Made by a program: the position numbers and the translations under genes
Shown: piece after piece, positions 5,896-15,197 of the stretch
Position numbering within the stretch: the first letter of the stretch is position 1
How the letters are laid out: each line of letters opens with the position of its first letter
Notes under the pieces: model-generated
What the model saw: the letters and a program-made list of their open reading frames with translations, nothing else
Told to the model about the DNA's origin: nothing
Databases searched by the model: none
Origin: an uncultured Phascolarctobacterium sp.
GTDB lineage: Bacteria > Bacillota > Negativicutes > Acidaminococcales > Acidaminococcaceae
DNA: 24,120 bases
Assembly: GCA_905207485.1 (NCBI GenBank)
Contig: CAJLLL010000030.1
Coordinates: 1-24,120 of the forward strand
Direction of reading: 5' to 3'

Positions 5896-7543
5896 GGAAA
5901 TTTTGGCAGGCGCTGTAAAAAAAGCAGCCCTTACCGCTATTGAAAAGGGGACTGTAAAAGAAGGTGAACTGCCGGAGGTGCTGCTTGAAGTACCGCCGCA
6001 AAAGGAATTTGGTGATTTTGCAACCAATTTTGCCATGCAGTCTGCCAGAACTTTAAAGTGCAATCCGAGAATCGTGGCACAGGCGGTAATTGATAACCTT
6101 GATTGTGCGTATGTAGAGAAGGCTGAAATTGCAGGCCCTGGTTTTATTAATTTTTACTTAAAAGATAACTGGCTCAGCGATATGTTTGCAAATATTGTAA
6201 AAGCCGGTGAAAATTACGGCAATTTGAAAGCACCGACCAATGAGAAAATTCAGATTGAATATGTAAGCGCCAATCCGACCGGTCCGCTGCATGTAGGTCA
6301 TGGCCGCGGCGCCGCTGTGGGAAGTGCTCTTGCAAATCTTATGAAAGCCGCAGGCTATGATGTAACGCGTGAATATTACATCAATGACGCCGGCAACCAG
6401 ATTAACAATCTGGCGGCTTCCGTAAACGCACGTTATCTTGAAGCATTTGACATTGATGTGGAATTTCCGGAAAACGGTTACCACGGACATGATATAATTG
6501 AAACGGCTGAACGCATTAAACGTATTTATGGCGATAAATTCCTGCATATGGATGAAGAAAAGCGTATTGAGGAATTCCGTACTATTGCGTTAAAGGAAAA
6601 ACTTGCCGCGCTGAAAGAGGATTTGGAAGCATTTAACGTAACTTATGATGTATGGTTCAGCGAGCAGACTTTACATGACGGCAATAAAATTAAGGAAGCC
6701 TGCGATTATTTGACTGAACGCGGCTATATGTATGAAAAAGACGGTGCGCTGTGGCTGAAAGCGACCGAACACGGCGACGATAAAGACCGCGTTGTTATCC
6801 GTGATAATGGCGTGCCTACTTATTTTGCCGCTGACATTGCTTACCACCGCAATAAATTTGAACGCGGATTTGACCGTGTTATTAATCTGTGGGGCGCAGA
6901 CCACCATGGTTATATTGCCCGTATGAAGGCTGCTGTTGGTGCGCTTGGCTACAATCCTGACCAGCTTGAAATACTGATTTTGCAGATGGTAAGCCTGTAC
7001 CGCAACGGCGAACTTGTAAAAATGTCCAAACGCACGGGCCAGAGCGTAACCTTAAACGAATTGATTGAAGAAGTAGGAACTGATGCAGCAAGGTTCTTCT
7101 TTGTAATGCGCAGCATCGACAGCCAGCTTGATTTTGATTTAACACTGGCTACCGAAAAATCTAATGAAAACCCTGTTTACTATATTCAGTATGCGCATGC
7201 GCGTATTTGCAGCATTTTCCGCCAGCTTAAGGAAGCTGGTATTGAAGAAGCTGAAAACGCAGATTACAGCCTGCTTGCAGAACCTACTGAAACCGAACTT
7301 ATTAAAAAACTGGGCGAATATCCGGAACTTATTGCATCTGCTGCAAAAGAGCGCGCGGTACACCGCGTTGCCCATTATGTGCATGATTTGGCAGGTTTGT
7401 TCCATTCCTTCTATAACCAGTGCCGCATTTTGGGCGTAGACCCTGAATTGCAGCAGGCCCGCATTAAACTTGTTAAAGCTACGCAGCATGTTCTGCGCCA
7501 CGCACTTAATATTTTAGGCGTATCCGCACCGGAAAGAATGTAA
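5885..7543 (+). CDS. argS: Arginine-tRNA ligase
   Basis: A 552-residue class I aminoacyl-tRNA synthetase that charges tRNA-Arg. It has an N-terminal Add-1 domain (residues 1 to about 90). The HIGH signature appears as HVGH (136-139) after the ANPTGPL motif typical of ArgRS, and the KMSKS loop as KMSKR (379-383). The C-terminal anticodon-binding DALR domain includes HYVHDLAGLFHSFYNQC. The length is normal for the family. Upstream in-frame starts at 5864 and 5879 exist, but GAGGAGG ends 6 bases before the ATG at 5885, which I chose. It lies between ywiB and pyrG in one apparent operon, with only 37 bases and no terminator before pyrG. Confidence 0.97.
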   Translation: MDIKEILAGAVKKAALTAIEKGTVKEGELPEVLLEVPPQKEFGDFATNFAMQSARTLKCNPRIVAQAVIDNLDCAYVEKAEIAGPGFINFYLKDNWLSDMFANIVKAGENYGNLKAPTNEKIQIEYVSANPTGPLHVGHGRGAAVGSALANLMKAAGYDVTREYYINDAGNQINNLAASVNARYLEAFDIDVEFPENGYHGHDIIETAERIKRIYGDKFLHMDEEKRIEEFRTIALKEKLAALKEDLEAFNVTYDVWFSEQTLHDGNKIKEACDYLTERGYMYEKDGALWLKATEHGDDKDRVVIRDNGVPTYFAADIAYHRNKFERGFDRVINLWGADHHGYIARMKAAVGALGYNPDQLEILILQMVSLYRNGELVKMSKRTGQSVTLNELIEEVGTDAARFFFVMRSIDSQLDFDLTLATEKSNENPVYYIQYAHARICSIFRQLKEAGIEEAENADYSLLAEPTETELIKKLGEYPELIASAAKERAVHRVAHYVHDLAGLFHSFYNQCRILGVDPELQQARIKLVKATQHVLRHALNILGVSAPERM

Positions 7544-7580
7544 TGCAGTTTTAAATAAAATTATCGAATGGAGGCAAATT

Positions 7581-9194
7581 ATGACTAAGTATATTTTTGT
7601 AACCGGCGGTGTTGTTTCCTCTCTCGGCAAAGGTATTACTGCTGCTTCGCTCGGCAGATTGTTAAAAAGCCGCGGTTATAAAGTTACCATCCAAAAGTTT
7701 GACCCGTACATTAACGTAGACCCGGGTACAATGAGCCCGTACCAGCATGGCGAAGTTTTTGTAACCGATGACGGTGCGGAAACTGACCTTGACCTTGGAC
7801 ATTATGAACGCTTTATTGACATTAACCTGTCTAAAAGCTCTAACGTAACTGCCGGCAAAATTTATCTTTCCGTTATTAACAAAGAACGCCGCGGTGATTA
7901 CCTTGGACGTACCGTGCAGGTAATTCCTCATATTACCAATGAAATTAAAGAACGCGTTTACCGTGTCGGCCGCGATGACAATGCCGATTTTGTAATTACC
8001 GAAATCGGCGGCACCGTTGGCGATATTGAAAGCCTGCCGTTCCTTGAAGCAATCCGCCAGGTTAAAAAGGAAGTTGGCAAAAATGATGTTTTATACATTC
8101 ATGTAACCCTTGTTCCTTATATTTCCGCAGCTGGCGAGCTAAAAACCAAACCTACCCAGCACAGCGTAAAAGAACTGCGCAGCATCGGTATTGCACCGGA
8201 TATTTTGGTATGCCGCAGCGAAAAGCCTATTTCTAAGGAAATGTGCGAAAAAATGGCTATGTTCTGCGACGTAGACCCGGAAGCCGTTATTCAGAACCTG
8301 ACTGCCGAAAGCATTTATGAAGTTCCCATGATGATGGAAGAACAGGGACTTGATACTGTTGTTCTGAAAAAACTGGACATGGAAGATAAACCGAAGGATA
8401 TGGTACAATGGCACGAAATGGTTGCCCGTATCCTCAAAAAATATGATAATAAAGTAAAAATTGCCGTTGTAGGTAAATATGTAGAACTGCATGATGCCTA
8501 TATCAGCATTGCCGAAGCGCTTAAACATGCTGCCGTTGCAAACGAAGCAGAACTGGAAATTAAATGGGTAAATTCCGAAAAAATGGAAGAAGACAACAAT
8601 GTTGCCGAAATGCTGAATGATGTTGACGGCATTCTTGTTCCCGGCGGTTTTGGCAACCGTGGCATTGAAGGCAAAATTATGGCTATTCAATATGCAAGGG
8701 AAAACAAAATTCCTTTCTTTGGCATTTGCCTCGGCATGCAGTGTGCGGTTATTGAATATGCACGCCATATGTGCGGCATGGAAGGTGCTAACAGCGCTGA
8801 ATTTGACCCGGATACCAAGTATCCTGTTATCGACCTTATGCCGGAACAGGTTGACGTTGAGGAAAAAGGCGGCACAATGCGCCTTGGCCTGTATCCGTGC
8901 AAGGTTTATCCCGGCACGCTTACAGATAAAGCATACGGTGCAGAACTGATTTATGAACGCCACCGTCACCGTTATGAAGTTAATAACGCTTTAAGAGAAC
9001 AGATTGTGGAAAAAGGCCTGCGTATCGGCGGCACTTTGCCTAATGGACGTCTGGTTGAAATTGTGGAACTCCCGGAAGATGTGCATCCCTGGTTCCTCGG
9101 CGCTCAATTCCATCCGGAATTTAAATCTCGCCCGACCAATCCGCATCCTCTCTTTAGAGAATTTATTGCCGCTGCTTTGAGGGAACAGAAATAA
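7581..9194 (+). CDS. pyrG: CTP synthase
   Basis: A 537-residue CTP synthase, which makes CTP from UTP, ATP and glutamine, the last step of de novo pyrimidine nucleotide synthesis. The N-terminal synthetase domain begins with the P-loop-like VTGGVVSSLGKG (7-18). The C-terminal class I glutamine amidotransferase domain has the nucleophile Cys383 in GICLGMQ and the His511/Glu513 pair in HPEF. The length is standard and no key residue is missing. The ATG follows GGAGG by 7 bases. It is probably co-transcribed with ywiB and argS, and a hairpin terminator follows 16 bases after the stop. Confidence 0.98.
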   Translation: MTKYIFVTGGVVSSLGKGITAASLGRLLKSRGYKVTIQKFDPYINVDPGTMSPYQHGEVFVTDDGAETDLDLGHYERFIDINLSKSSNVTAGKIYLSVINKERRGDYLGRTVQVIPHITNEIKERVYRVGRDDNADFVITEIGGTVGDIESLPFLEAIRQVKKEVGKNDVLYIHVTLVPYISAAGELKTKPTQHSVKELRSIGIAPDILVCRSEKPISKEMCEKMAMFCDVDPEAVIQNLTAESIYEVPMMMEEQGLDTVVLKKLDMEDKPKDMVQWHEMVARILKKYDNKVKIAVVGKYVELHDAYISIAEALKHAAVANEAELEIKWVNSEKMEEDNNVAEMLNDVDGILVPGGFGNRGIEGKIMAIQYARENKIPFFGICLGMQCAVIEYARHMCGMEGANSAEFDPDTKYPVIDLMPEQVDVEEKGGTMRLGLYPCKVYPGTLTDKAYGAELIYERHRHRYEVNNALREQIVEKGLRIGGTLPNGRLVEIVELPEDVHPWFLGAQFHPEFKSRPTNPHPLFREFIAAALREQK

Positions 9195-9210
9195 AGCCGG
9201 TAAAATAACC

Positions 9211-9245
9211 AAAAAGCAGACTGTAAAACGGTCTGCTTTTTGTGT
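9211..9245 (+). terminator. Terminator after pyrG
   Basis: A perfect 11-bp stem (arms 9211-9221 and 9231-9241) with a 9-base loop, ending in five T. The next gene begins only about 20 bases further on, leaving no room for a separate promoter. Confidence 0.82.
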
Positions 9246-9261
9246 ATAAGGAGATGAAAAA

Positions 9262-10203
9262 ATGCTTAAAAAAATTTTTATAAGTGCAGTTTTGCTGATT
9301 GCAGTTTTATCTTTTGTCGTATCATTGTTGGGCGGCAACAATAATGGCGAGCCCAAAGCCGTTGTCGGCGACAGGGTTGCTGTTATCAATATTAACGGAG
9401 CTATTGTGGATGGCGCAGGCGTTGAACAGACATTGCTCGGCGGCACGCAGCAGGCAACAAGCGGACAGCTTATGAAGGAAATACGTGATGCTGCGGCAGA
9501 CAGCAGTGTTAAAGCGCTGGTGCTGCACATTAATTCTCCCGGCGGCAGCGTAACTGCGGCTGAAGAAGTAGGCCGCGAACTGGCACGTTTTAAAGAAACA
9601 ACCAAAAAACCGATAATAACGTCCATGGGCGACCAGGCTGCTTCCGCTGCATACTGGCTGGCTTCTTACAGCGATGTTATTTATGCCAATTCTTCTACGC
9701 TGACAGGCAGCATAGGTGTATATATGCCTTATATGAATGTTGAAGATTTGTATAAAAAAATTGGCGTATATACCGGAAAAATAAAAAGCGGCCCGCATAA
9801 AGATATTTTATCCCCGGACAGGGAAATGACTGCTGAGGAACGGGAAATGCTGCAAGGCATTGTAAACCAGCTTTACGATGAATTTGTTGCGGTTGTTGCC
9901 AACGGACGCAAAATGGATACGGCTGTTGTGCGCAAACTTGCCGATGGACGTGTTTATACCGGCAAACAAGCCAAAGAACTTGGTTTGGTTGATGAAATTG
10001 GCAACTACTATGACGCACTGGAAGCTGCCGGTAAACTTATTGGCGTGAACGGCATACCGGAAATTAAAGAAAAGCCTGTTGCCAAACCCTGGCAAATTTT
10101 GTTTGAAGCACGTTTGCAGGAACTTATTTTAGGCAGTTTGGAAACTGCTTTAAGCGGTGCTGCGGCAGAAGTGCAGCAGCCCATGCCCAAGGCTGAGAGG
10201 TGA
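9262..10203 (+). CDS. sppA: Signal peptide peptidase SppA (S49 family serine protease)
   Basis: 313 residues. Residues 5-23 form an N-terminal membrane anchor. The rest is a Clp-like S49 protease domain with a NSPGGSV oxyanion-region motif (91-97), nucleophile Ser128 in QAASAAYW and general base Lys180 in GPHKDILSP. Their 52-residue separation equals that of the Ser147/Lys199 dyad in Bacillus subtilis SppA. The enzyme degrades cleaved signal peptides and possibly other membrane-associated peptides on the outer face of the membrane. Length fits the short Gram-positive type rather than the double-domain E. coli form. The ATG follows AAGGAG by 8 bases. It lies just after the pyrG terminator and 6 bases before the Yip1-family gene, so those two form an operon. 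Confidence 0.95.
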   Translation: MLKKIFISAVLLIAVLSFVVSLLGGNNNGEPKAVVGDRVAVININGAIVDGAGVEQTLLGGTQQATSGQLMKEIRDAAADSSVKALVLHINSPGGSVTAAEEVGRELARFKETTKKPIITSMGDQAASAAYWLASYSDVIYANSSTLTGSIGVYMPYMNVEDLYKKIGVYTGKIKSGPHKDILSPDREMTAEEREMLQGIVNQLYDEFVAVVANGRKMDTAVVRKLADGRVYTGKQAKELGLVDEIGNYYDALEAAGKLIGVNGIPEIKEKPVAKPWQILFEARLQELILGSLETALSGAAAEVQQPMPKAER

Positions 10204-10209
10204 TGCCTT

Positions 10210-10776
10210 ATGAGGCGCAAAACTTTTGATGTGCTGTTTTCGACAAGAGACGGCATGGAGCTTTTGGTAAAACAGCCGTGCCTGTGGCGCAGCTTATGGT
10301 ATTTTACCATGAGCATAGGCCTTTTCAGCGGCGTAATTACCAATCAACTGTTTTTGGAAGAGCCGCTTACAGTTCGTTTCGGCATTATTGCGGTTATTCT
10401 TGTTATCAGCGGCGTGTGCCTTTCGATGTACGGTTTTTTGCTGCATGGTATTTTATGTACTATGGGAGCGCTTGCCGGTGATGCAGTAGGTTTAATTTGC
10501 CTTTTGGGCTATACTACATTGCCTTTTTTGGTATTGACGCCTGTGGCGCTTTTAAGTACCAAAATGTCATTTACAGGCATTTTTGTGCTGGCGGCAGCGA
10601 TACTTGCGGGACTTTTGTGGATGCTGTACCTTTTGATAAGGTCGCTGCAATCAGTATATTTAATCGATTTTAAACGTGCGTTGGCTACGGTGCTGTTCAG
10701 TTTTCTGCTGATTTATACGGCACTTATACTGCCGTTTCAATTTTTGTTTAAACTTTTGGTGCTTAAATTTTCTTAA
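10210..10776 (+). CDS. Yip1-family integral membrane protein
   Basis: A 188-residue hydrophobic protein with about five predicted membrane segments (near 32-52, 58-82, 88-112, 121-145 and 158-185). I assign it to the Yip1 family from its length, its hydrophobic layout and the LLGYTTLPFLVLTPVALL stretch, which resembles the conserved Yip1 helix; that assignment is moderate. The N-terminus (residues 1-25) is charged and cytoplasmic. The ATG follows AGGTGA by 7 bases, which overlaps the sppA stop, so translation is likely coupled. Function is unknown; pairing with a membrane protease suggests an envelope role, but that is inference. Confidence 0.75.
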   Translation: MRRKTFDVLFSTRDGMELLVKQPCLWRSLWYFTMSIGLFSGVITNQLFLEEPLTVRFGIIAVILVISGVCLSMYGFLLHGILCTMGALAGDAVGLICLLGYTTLPFLVLTPVALLSTKMSFTGIFVLAAAILAGLLWMLYLLIRSLQSVYLIDFKRALATVLFSFLLIYTALILPFQFLFKLLVLKFS

Positions 10777-10797
10777 TGTGCCAAAACAGTTTTTTGC

Positions 10798-10826
10798 TTG
10801 CAGAAACTACGTTAACGTGGCATAAT
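10798..10826 (+). promoter_or_regulatory. Putative glpX promoter with palindrome in spacer
   Basis: TTGCAG (10798-10803), a 17-base spacer and CATAAT (10821-10826). The spacer holds the perfect 10-bp palindrome ACGTTAACGT (10809-10818). A second possible -10, TATAGT (10832-10837), has no good partner. Confidence 0.5.
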
Positions 10827-10865
10827 TGTTATATAGTATAAAAATTTAAAGGAGTTGGGGTAGGA

Positions 10866-11828
10866 ATGAACAGAGAATTATCCATGGAGTTCGTCCGCGT
10901 AACTGAAGCTGCCGCTATTGCCTGCGGCCGCAGTGTTGGACGCGGTGATAAAAACGGTGCTGATCAGCTTGCCGTTGATGCAATGAGAAAAATGTTTGAT
11001 ACGGTAAATATCAGCGGTACGGTTGTAATTGGCGAAGGCGAGATGGACGAAGCGCCGATGCTGTATATCGGCGAACATGTAGGCGCCGGCGGACCGGAAG
11101 TTGATATTGCGGTTGACCCGGTTGAAGGCACAAACCTTGTTGCCAAAGGACAGCCCGGCGCTATTGCCGTAATTGCCATTGCCCCCAAAGGATGCCTGCT
11201 TCATGCTCCTGATATGTATATGGACAAAATTGCCGTTGGCCCGCGTGCCAAAGGCTGCATTGACATTAATGCGCCTGTAAGTGAAAACTTGCAGCGCGTA
11301 GCAAAAGCATTAGACAGAAAAGTAAGCGATTTGACTGTTGTTTTGCTTGACCGTGAACGCCATTATGGCCTGATGGATGAAATCCGCAGCGCAGGCGCAC
11401 GTATTCATCTTATTACCGATGGCGATGTTAACCCGATTGTTAATGCCGGCATCGAAGGTACCGGCGTGCACATGTATATCGGCAAAGGCGGCGCGCCGGA
11501 AGGCGTACTGGCAGCAGCTGCAATTAAATGCCTTGGCGGCGATATGCAGGCCCGTTTGTGCCCTGAAGATGAAGCACAGGTAAAACGCTGCATTGATATG
11601 GGCATTACCGATGTTAACAAAGTGCTGACCATTGACGATATGGTTAAAGGTGATGACTGCATGTTCACATCTACGGCTATTACCGAATGCCAGCTTCTGC
11701 ACGGCTTACGTTATTTTGGCGGCGGCGTGCGTACGCATACCGTTTCCATGCGTTACAAAACCGGTACGGTACGTTTTGTAGATGCCGTACACAGCTTTGA
11801 CCGCAAAGATTTTGCAGTTAAACTTTAA
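10866..11828 (+). CDS. glpX: Fructose-1,6-bisphosphatase, class II
   Basis: A 320-residue GlpX-type phosphatase that hydrolyses fructose 1,6-bisphosphate to fructose 6-phosphate, the gluconeogenic counterpart of phosphofructokinase, using divalent metal. The lithium-sensitive phosphatase motifs are visible: IGEGEMDEAP (55-64) and VDPVEGTN (83-90), which provide the metal ligands. The long Gly-rich IGKGGAPEGVLAAAA segment in the second half is also typical. Length is standard. The ATG lies 12 bases after AAAGGAG, with GTAGGA closer in. It appears to be transcribed from its own promoter upstream and is followed by a hairpin before mfd, so it is not clearly in either flanking operon. Confidence 0.96.
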   Translation: MNRELSMEFVRVTEAAAIACGRSVGRGDKNGADQLAVDAMRKMFDTVNISGTVVIGEGEMDEAPMLYIGEHVGAGGPEVDIAVDPVEGTNLVAKGQPGAIAVIAIAPKGCLLHAPDMYMDKIAVGPRAKGCIDINAPVSENLQRVAKALDRKVSDLTVVLLDRERHYGLMDEIRSAGARIHLITDGDVNPIVNAGIEGTGVHMYIGKGGAPEGVLAAAAIKCLGGDMQARLCPEDEAQVKRCIDMGITDVNKVLTIDDMVKGDDCMFTSTAITECQLLHGLRYFGGGVRTHTVSMRYKTGTVRFVDAVHSFDRKDFAVKL

Positions 11829-11842
11829 TTTTAGTTTGGTGG

Positions 11843-11880
11843 CAGGGTTTTGGCGTAATGCTGAAACCCTGTTTCATTTT
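11843..11880 (+). terminator. Possible terminator after glpX
   Basis: An 8-bp stem (arms 11843-11850 and 11864-11871), a 13-base loop and a T-rich tail interrupted by CA. It is weaker than the other terminators here and ends only 20 bases before the mfd start, so partial read-through into mfd is likely. Confidence 0.55.
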
Positions 11881-11900
11881 AGTATTTTACGGGATTGCTT

Positions 11901-14900
11901 ATGAAAAACATATTGCTTGACAATGTAGCCGCTATCAGCGAAGTGCGGCGCACGGCAGAAGCATTAAAAACCGGCGGCGTAAGTCTTAACGGCGTCAGCG
12001 GCACGGTAAAAACGGTTATTATAGCAGCTCTGGACAGAATTTTTTCTGAACAGGGCTCTTTGGCGTTTCTTGTAAGCGGGCGTGATGAAATCCGTGAATA
12101 CCGCCGCAGTTTAAACTGGTTTTATCCCAATTTGCCGATGTATGAACTTTATCCTGCTGATTTGCCGCGTGTCCATGCAGATGCCAAAAGCCGCGAAGTA
12201 CAGGCTGAACGTGTTGGGGCATTACGCTTTTTGCGCGGCGAAGAACGCGGCATTGTTTTTGTAACAGCAGAAGCATTGCTGCAAAAACTGCCTGATAAAA
12301 AAATGGCGCAGGACGGCGTGGAAATTGTTTGCGGCAATGTTGCCGACCAGCAGGAACTTATTGCTATGTTTGCCGGCTTTGGGTATGAACGTACGCAGCA
12401 GGTTGATGCTATTGGGCAGTTTTGCGTACGCGGCGATATTCTTGATATTTTTCCTATCAACAGTAAGCTGCCGCTGCGTATAGAATGGTTTGATGATACA
12501 GTTGACGCTATCCGCAGTTTTAATCTGGAAAATCAGCGCAGCGTTGAAAATTTGGAAAGCATAAAAATTGTGCCGCTGGAAGAACCGGAGCAGGAAAGTT
12601 TTAATGCATCTGTTTTTGATTATGCCGGTGAAAATACACTGCTGTTTATTGACGAACCTTCACATTTATGGGATTTGGCAGAAAAAATTTACAGCGAAAA
12701 TAAAGCCTATGCCGCGGAACTTTGGAACGTTGCAGAACTTACTGAAGCATGCGGCGGAGTTAAGGCAGTTGCCCTTGCGGCGCTGCAGCATAATTATTTG
12801 TGCAATTATACGCAGATAAATATGCCGGTACGAACCGTTGCGCCTTATAACCGCAATACAGAACTTTTGGCTAACGATTTGCAGGGATGGCTTGCTGATG
12901 GCATTAATCCTGTAATTATGATGAGCAGTGCCATTAAAGCACGCGGTATTGCCGAAACTTTAAACGGAAAAGGCATTGCAGCGGAATTTGTCAATGAAAA
13001 ACCGCTTTTACGTTTGAACAGCGTAAGTGTTATCAGTGGTGAACTGACATCAGGTTTTAGATTTTGGAACGAAAACTGGCTGCTTTTAACGGAAAGTGAT
13101 ATTTTCGGAATGCAGAAAAGGCGCCGTTTGCATAGTAAAAATAAAGGAGCGCAACTACAATATTTTTCGGAAATTAAAGCCGGCGATTATGTTGTCCATT
13201 CCGTTCACGGCATTGGCCGCTATATAGGCGTGGAAAATGTTGAAGTTGACGGCAGGCACCGTGATTATCTGCTTTTGCAGTATGCAGGCGATGACAAACT
13301 TTATGTACCTGTTGAACAGGTTGGCATGCTGCATAAATATATAGGCAACGAAGGCCAGGCGCCGCGTTTAAGCAAAATGGGCGGCAGCGACTGGAGCCGT
13401 ACGCAGAAACGTGCCCAGGCAGCAATTACCATTTTGGCTGAAGAACTTTTGCGTTTGTATGCACAGCGTAAAATTGTACAGGGTCATGCTTTTGCGCAGG
13501 ATACCGAATGGCAGAAAGAATTTGAAGAAAAATTTCCATACGAAGAAACTCCTGACCAGTTAAAAGCAATTGCTGAAATAAAGGCTGATATGGAAAAACC
13601 GGTGCCGATGGACAGGCTTTTATGCGGTGATGTTGGTTACGGAAAAACAGAAGTAGCCATACGCGCGGCATTTAAAGCGGTTATGGACAGCAAACAGGTA
13701 GCTTTGCTTGTGCCTACTACTGTATTGGCGCAGCAGCATTTTTTGACTTTCCGCAGCAGAATGGAACCTTTTGGCATTAGGGTTGAGTGCATCAGCCGTT
13801 TTACTTCTGCCAGGGAGCAGAAACGTATTTTAACAGCGCTTGAAGAAGGCAATGTTGATGTATTAATCGGCACGCACCGCCTTTTGCAGTCTGATGTGCT
13901 GTTCCGTGATTTAGGGCTGTTAATTATTGATGAAGAGCAACGTTTTGGCGTAGCTCAAAAAGAAAAAATAAAAAAATGGAAAACGGGTATTGATGTTTTG
14001 TGCCTTTCCGCAACGCCGATACCGCGCACGCTGCATCTGGCGCTTGTAAACGGGCGTGATATGAGCGTTATTGAATCGCCGCCGGAGGACAGGCTGCCTG
14101 TAGAAACTTATGTTGTAGAATATGACAGCGGCATGATTAAAGAGGCATTAGAGCGTGAATTGAGGCGCGGCGGCAGAATTTATTATGTGCATAACCGCAT
14201 TACGGGTTTGGAACGCATTGCCGAAGAAATACGCAAACTTGTGCCGGGCATCAGCATCCGCATTGCGCATGGTCGCATGAGTGAAGAAATGCTTGAAGAT
14301 GCGATGATTGATTTTTACGAAGGAAATTGTGATTTGCTGCTTTCAACAACCATTATAGAAAATGGCCTTGATGTGCCGCTGGCAAATACAATTATCATAG
14401 ATGGCGCTGAAAACTTCGGCCTTTCGCAGCTTTATCAGATGCGCGGCAGGGTAGGGCGTTCTGCACGTTTGGCATATGCTTACTTTGTATACCGCCGCAA
14501 CAAACAGCTAAGTGAAATAGCTGAAAAACGTTTGCAGGCCATACGCGATTTTACGGAACTTGGTGCAGGTTTTAAAATTGCCATGCGCGATTTGGAAATC
14601 CGCGGTGCGGGCAATTTGCTTGGCGCGCAGCAGCATGGGCATATTGCCGGCATTGGTTTTGCCGCTTACTGCGAGATGCTGGAAAGCACAATTAAACGGC
14701 TTAAAGACGGTGCCGAAAAAGGCACTCCGGAGCCGGACCCGATTGTAGAAATTAATGTTGATGGATACATACCTGATACTTACATCAGCGACCCTCGCTA
14801 TAAACTTGAACTTTATCGCCGTTTTGCAGAGCTTGATTACAGCGACAAAGATGATTTGCTTGATGAAATTACAGACCGTTTCGGGGAACCGCCGGAAGAA

Positions 14901-15176
14901 ATTATTAATTTGTGGCGTGTAGCAGCAGTCCGTGGTTTGTGCCGCAAAATACGCATTTTGGGCATCAGCACGCGTGGCAGTGAATTACGTATTACCTTTG
15001 CGGAAAATGCCGTTCTTGATACGGATATATTACTGAAAATGTTAAATACAAGCCGCAACGGCTTGCAGCTTAAAACAGGCAAACAGCCGCAGTTATTGGT
15101 AAGGCTTAATGTTTTAAAAGCTGAACCGCTTATTTGGCTGGAGAAAAATCTGCCGCTTTTGGCAGGAGAAAAATAA
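11901..15176 (+). CDS. mfd: Transcription-repair coupling factor Mfd
   Basis: A 1091-residue SF2 translocase that removes RNA polymerase stalled at DNA lesions and recruits UvrA. Domains in order: a UvrB-homology module with a degenerate nucleotide loop (residues 1 to about 330), then an RNA-polymerase-interacting CarD-like domain (about 420-485, GDYVVHSVHGIGRYIGVE). The helicase/translocase core follows, with Walker A GDVGYGKTE near 577-585 and the DEEQ box near 677-680. The C-terminal TRCF domain starts with YKLELYRRFAELDY and ends with the protein. It is slightly shorter than the roughly 1150-1180 residues of E. coli and B. subtilis Mfd. A TTG at 11895 could add two residues, but the ATG at 11901 is better placed, although its ribosome-binding site (GGGA) is weak. 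No promoter is evident between glpX and mfd. Confidence 0.97.
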   Translation: MKNILLDNVAAISEVRRTAEALKTGGVSLNGVSGTVKTVIIAALDRIFSEQGSLAFLVSGRDEIREYRRSLNWFYPNLPMYELYPADLPRVHADAKSREVQAERVGALRFLRGEERGIVFVTAEALLQKLPDKKMAQDGVEIVCGNVADQQELIAMFAGFGYERTQQVDAIGQFCVRGDILDIFPINSKLPLRIEWFDDTVDAIRSFNLENQRSVENLESIKIVPLEEPEQESFNASVFDYAGENTLLFIDEPSHLWDLAEKIYSENKAYAAELWNVAELTEACGGVKAVALAALQHNYLCNYTQINMPVRTVAPYNRNTELLANDLQGWLADGINPVIMMSSAIKARGIAETLNGKGIAAEFVNEKPLLRLNSVSVISGELTSGFRFWNENWLLLTESDIFGMQKRRRLHSKNKGAQLQYFSEIKAGDYVVHSVHGIGRYIGVENVEVDGRHRDYLLLQYAGDDKLYVPVEQVGMLHKYIGNEGQAPRLSKMGGSDWSRTQKRAQAAITILAEELLRLYAQRKIVQGHAFAQDTEWQKEFEEKFPYEETPDQLKAIAEIKADMEKPVPMDRLLCGDVGYGKTEVAIRAAFKAVMDSKQVALLVPTTVLAQQHFLTFRSRMEPFGIRVECISRFTSAREQKRILTALEEGNVDVLIGTHRLLQSDVLFRDLGLLIIDEEQRFGVAQKEKIKKWKTGIDVLCLSATPIPRTLHLALVNGRDMSVIESPPEDRLPVETYVVEYDSGMIKEALERELRRGGRIYYVHNRITGLERIAEEIRKLVPGISIRIAHGRMSEEMLEDAMIDFYEGNCDLLLSTTIIENGLDVPLANTIIIDGAENFGLSQLYQMRGRVGRSARLAYAYFVYRRNKQLSEIAEKRLQAIRDFTELGAGFKIAMRDLEIRGAGNLLGAQQHGHIAGIGFAAYCEMLESTIKRLKDGAEKGTPEPDPIVEINVDGYIPDTYISDPRYKLELYRRFAELDYSDKDDLLDEITDRFGEPPEEIINLWRVAAVRGLCRKIRILGISTRGSELRITFAENAVLDTDILLKMLNTSRNGLQLKTGKQPQLLVRLNVLKAEPLIWLEKNLPLLAGEK

Positions 15177-15197
15177 TAAGAAAGGAGGCATCGGTAA

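Noticed and set aside
8139..8969. 276-codon open frame on the minus strand
   Set aside because: It lies wholly inside pyrG, whose family motifs are complete. The frame has no ribosome-binding site and is rich in Phe, Asn and His, as expected for a codon-bias shadow.
8991..9626. 211-codon minus-strand frame across the pyrG/sppA junction
   Set aside because: It runs antisense through the 3' end of pyrG, the terminator and the start of sppA; both sense genes are well supported and the frame has no recognisable domain.
13174..13873. Minus-strand open frames inside mfd
   Set aside because: They are short, mutually overlapping, lack ribosome-binding sites and lie opposite conserved Mfd domains.
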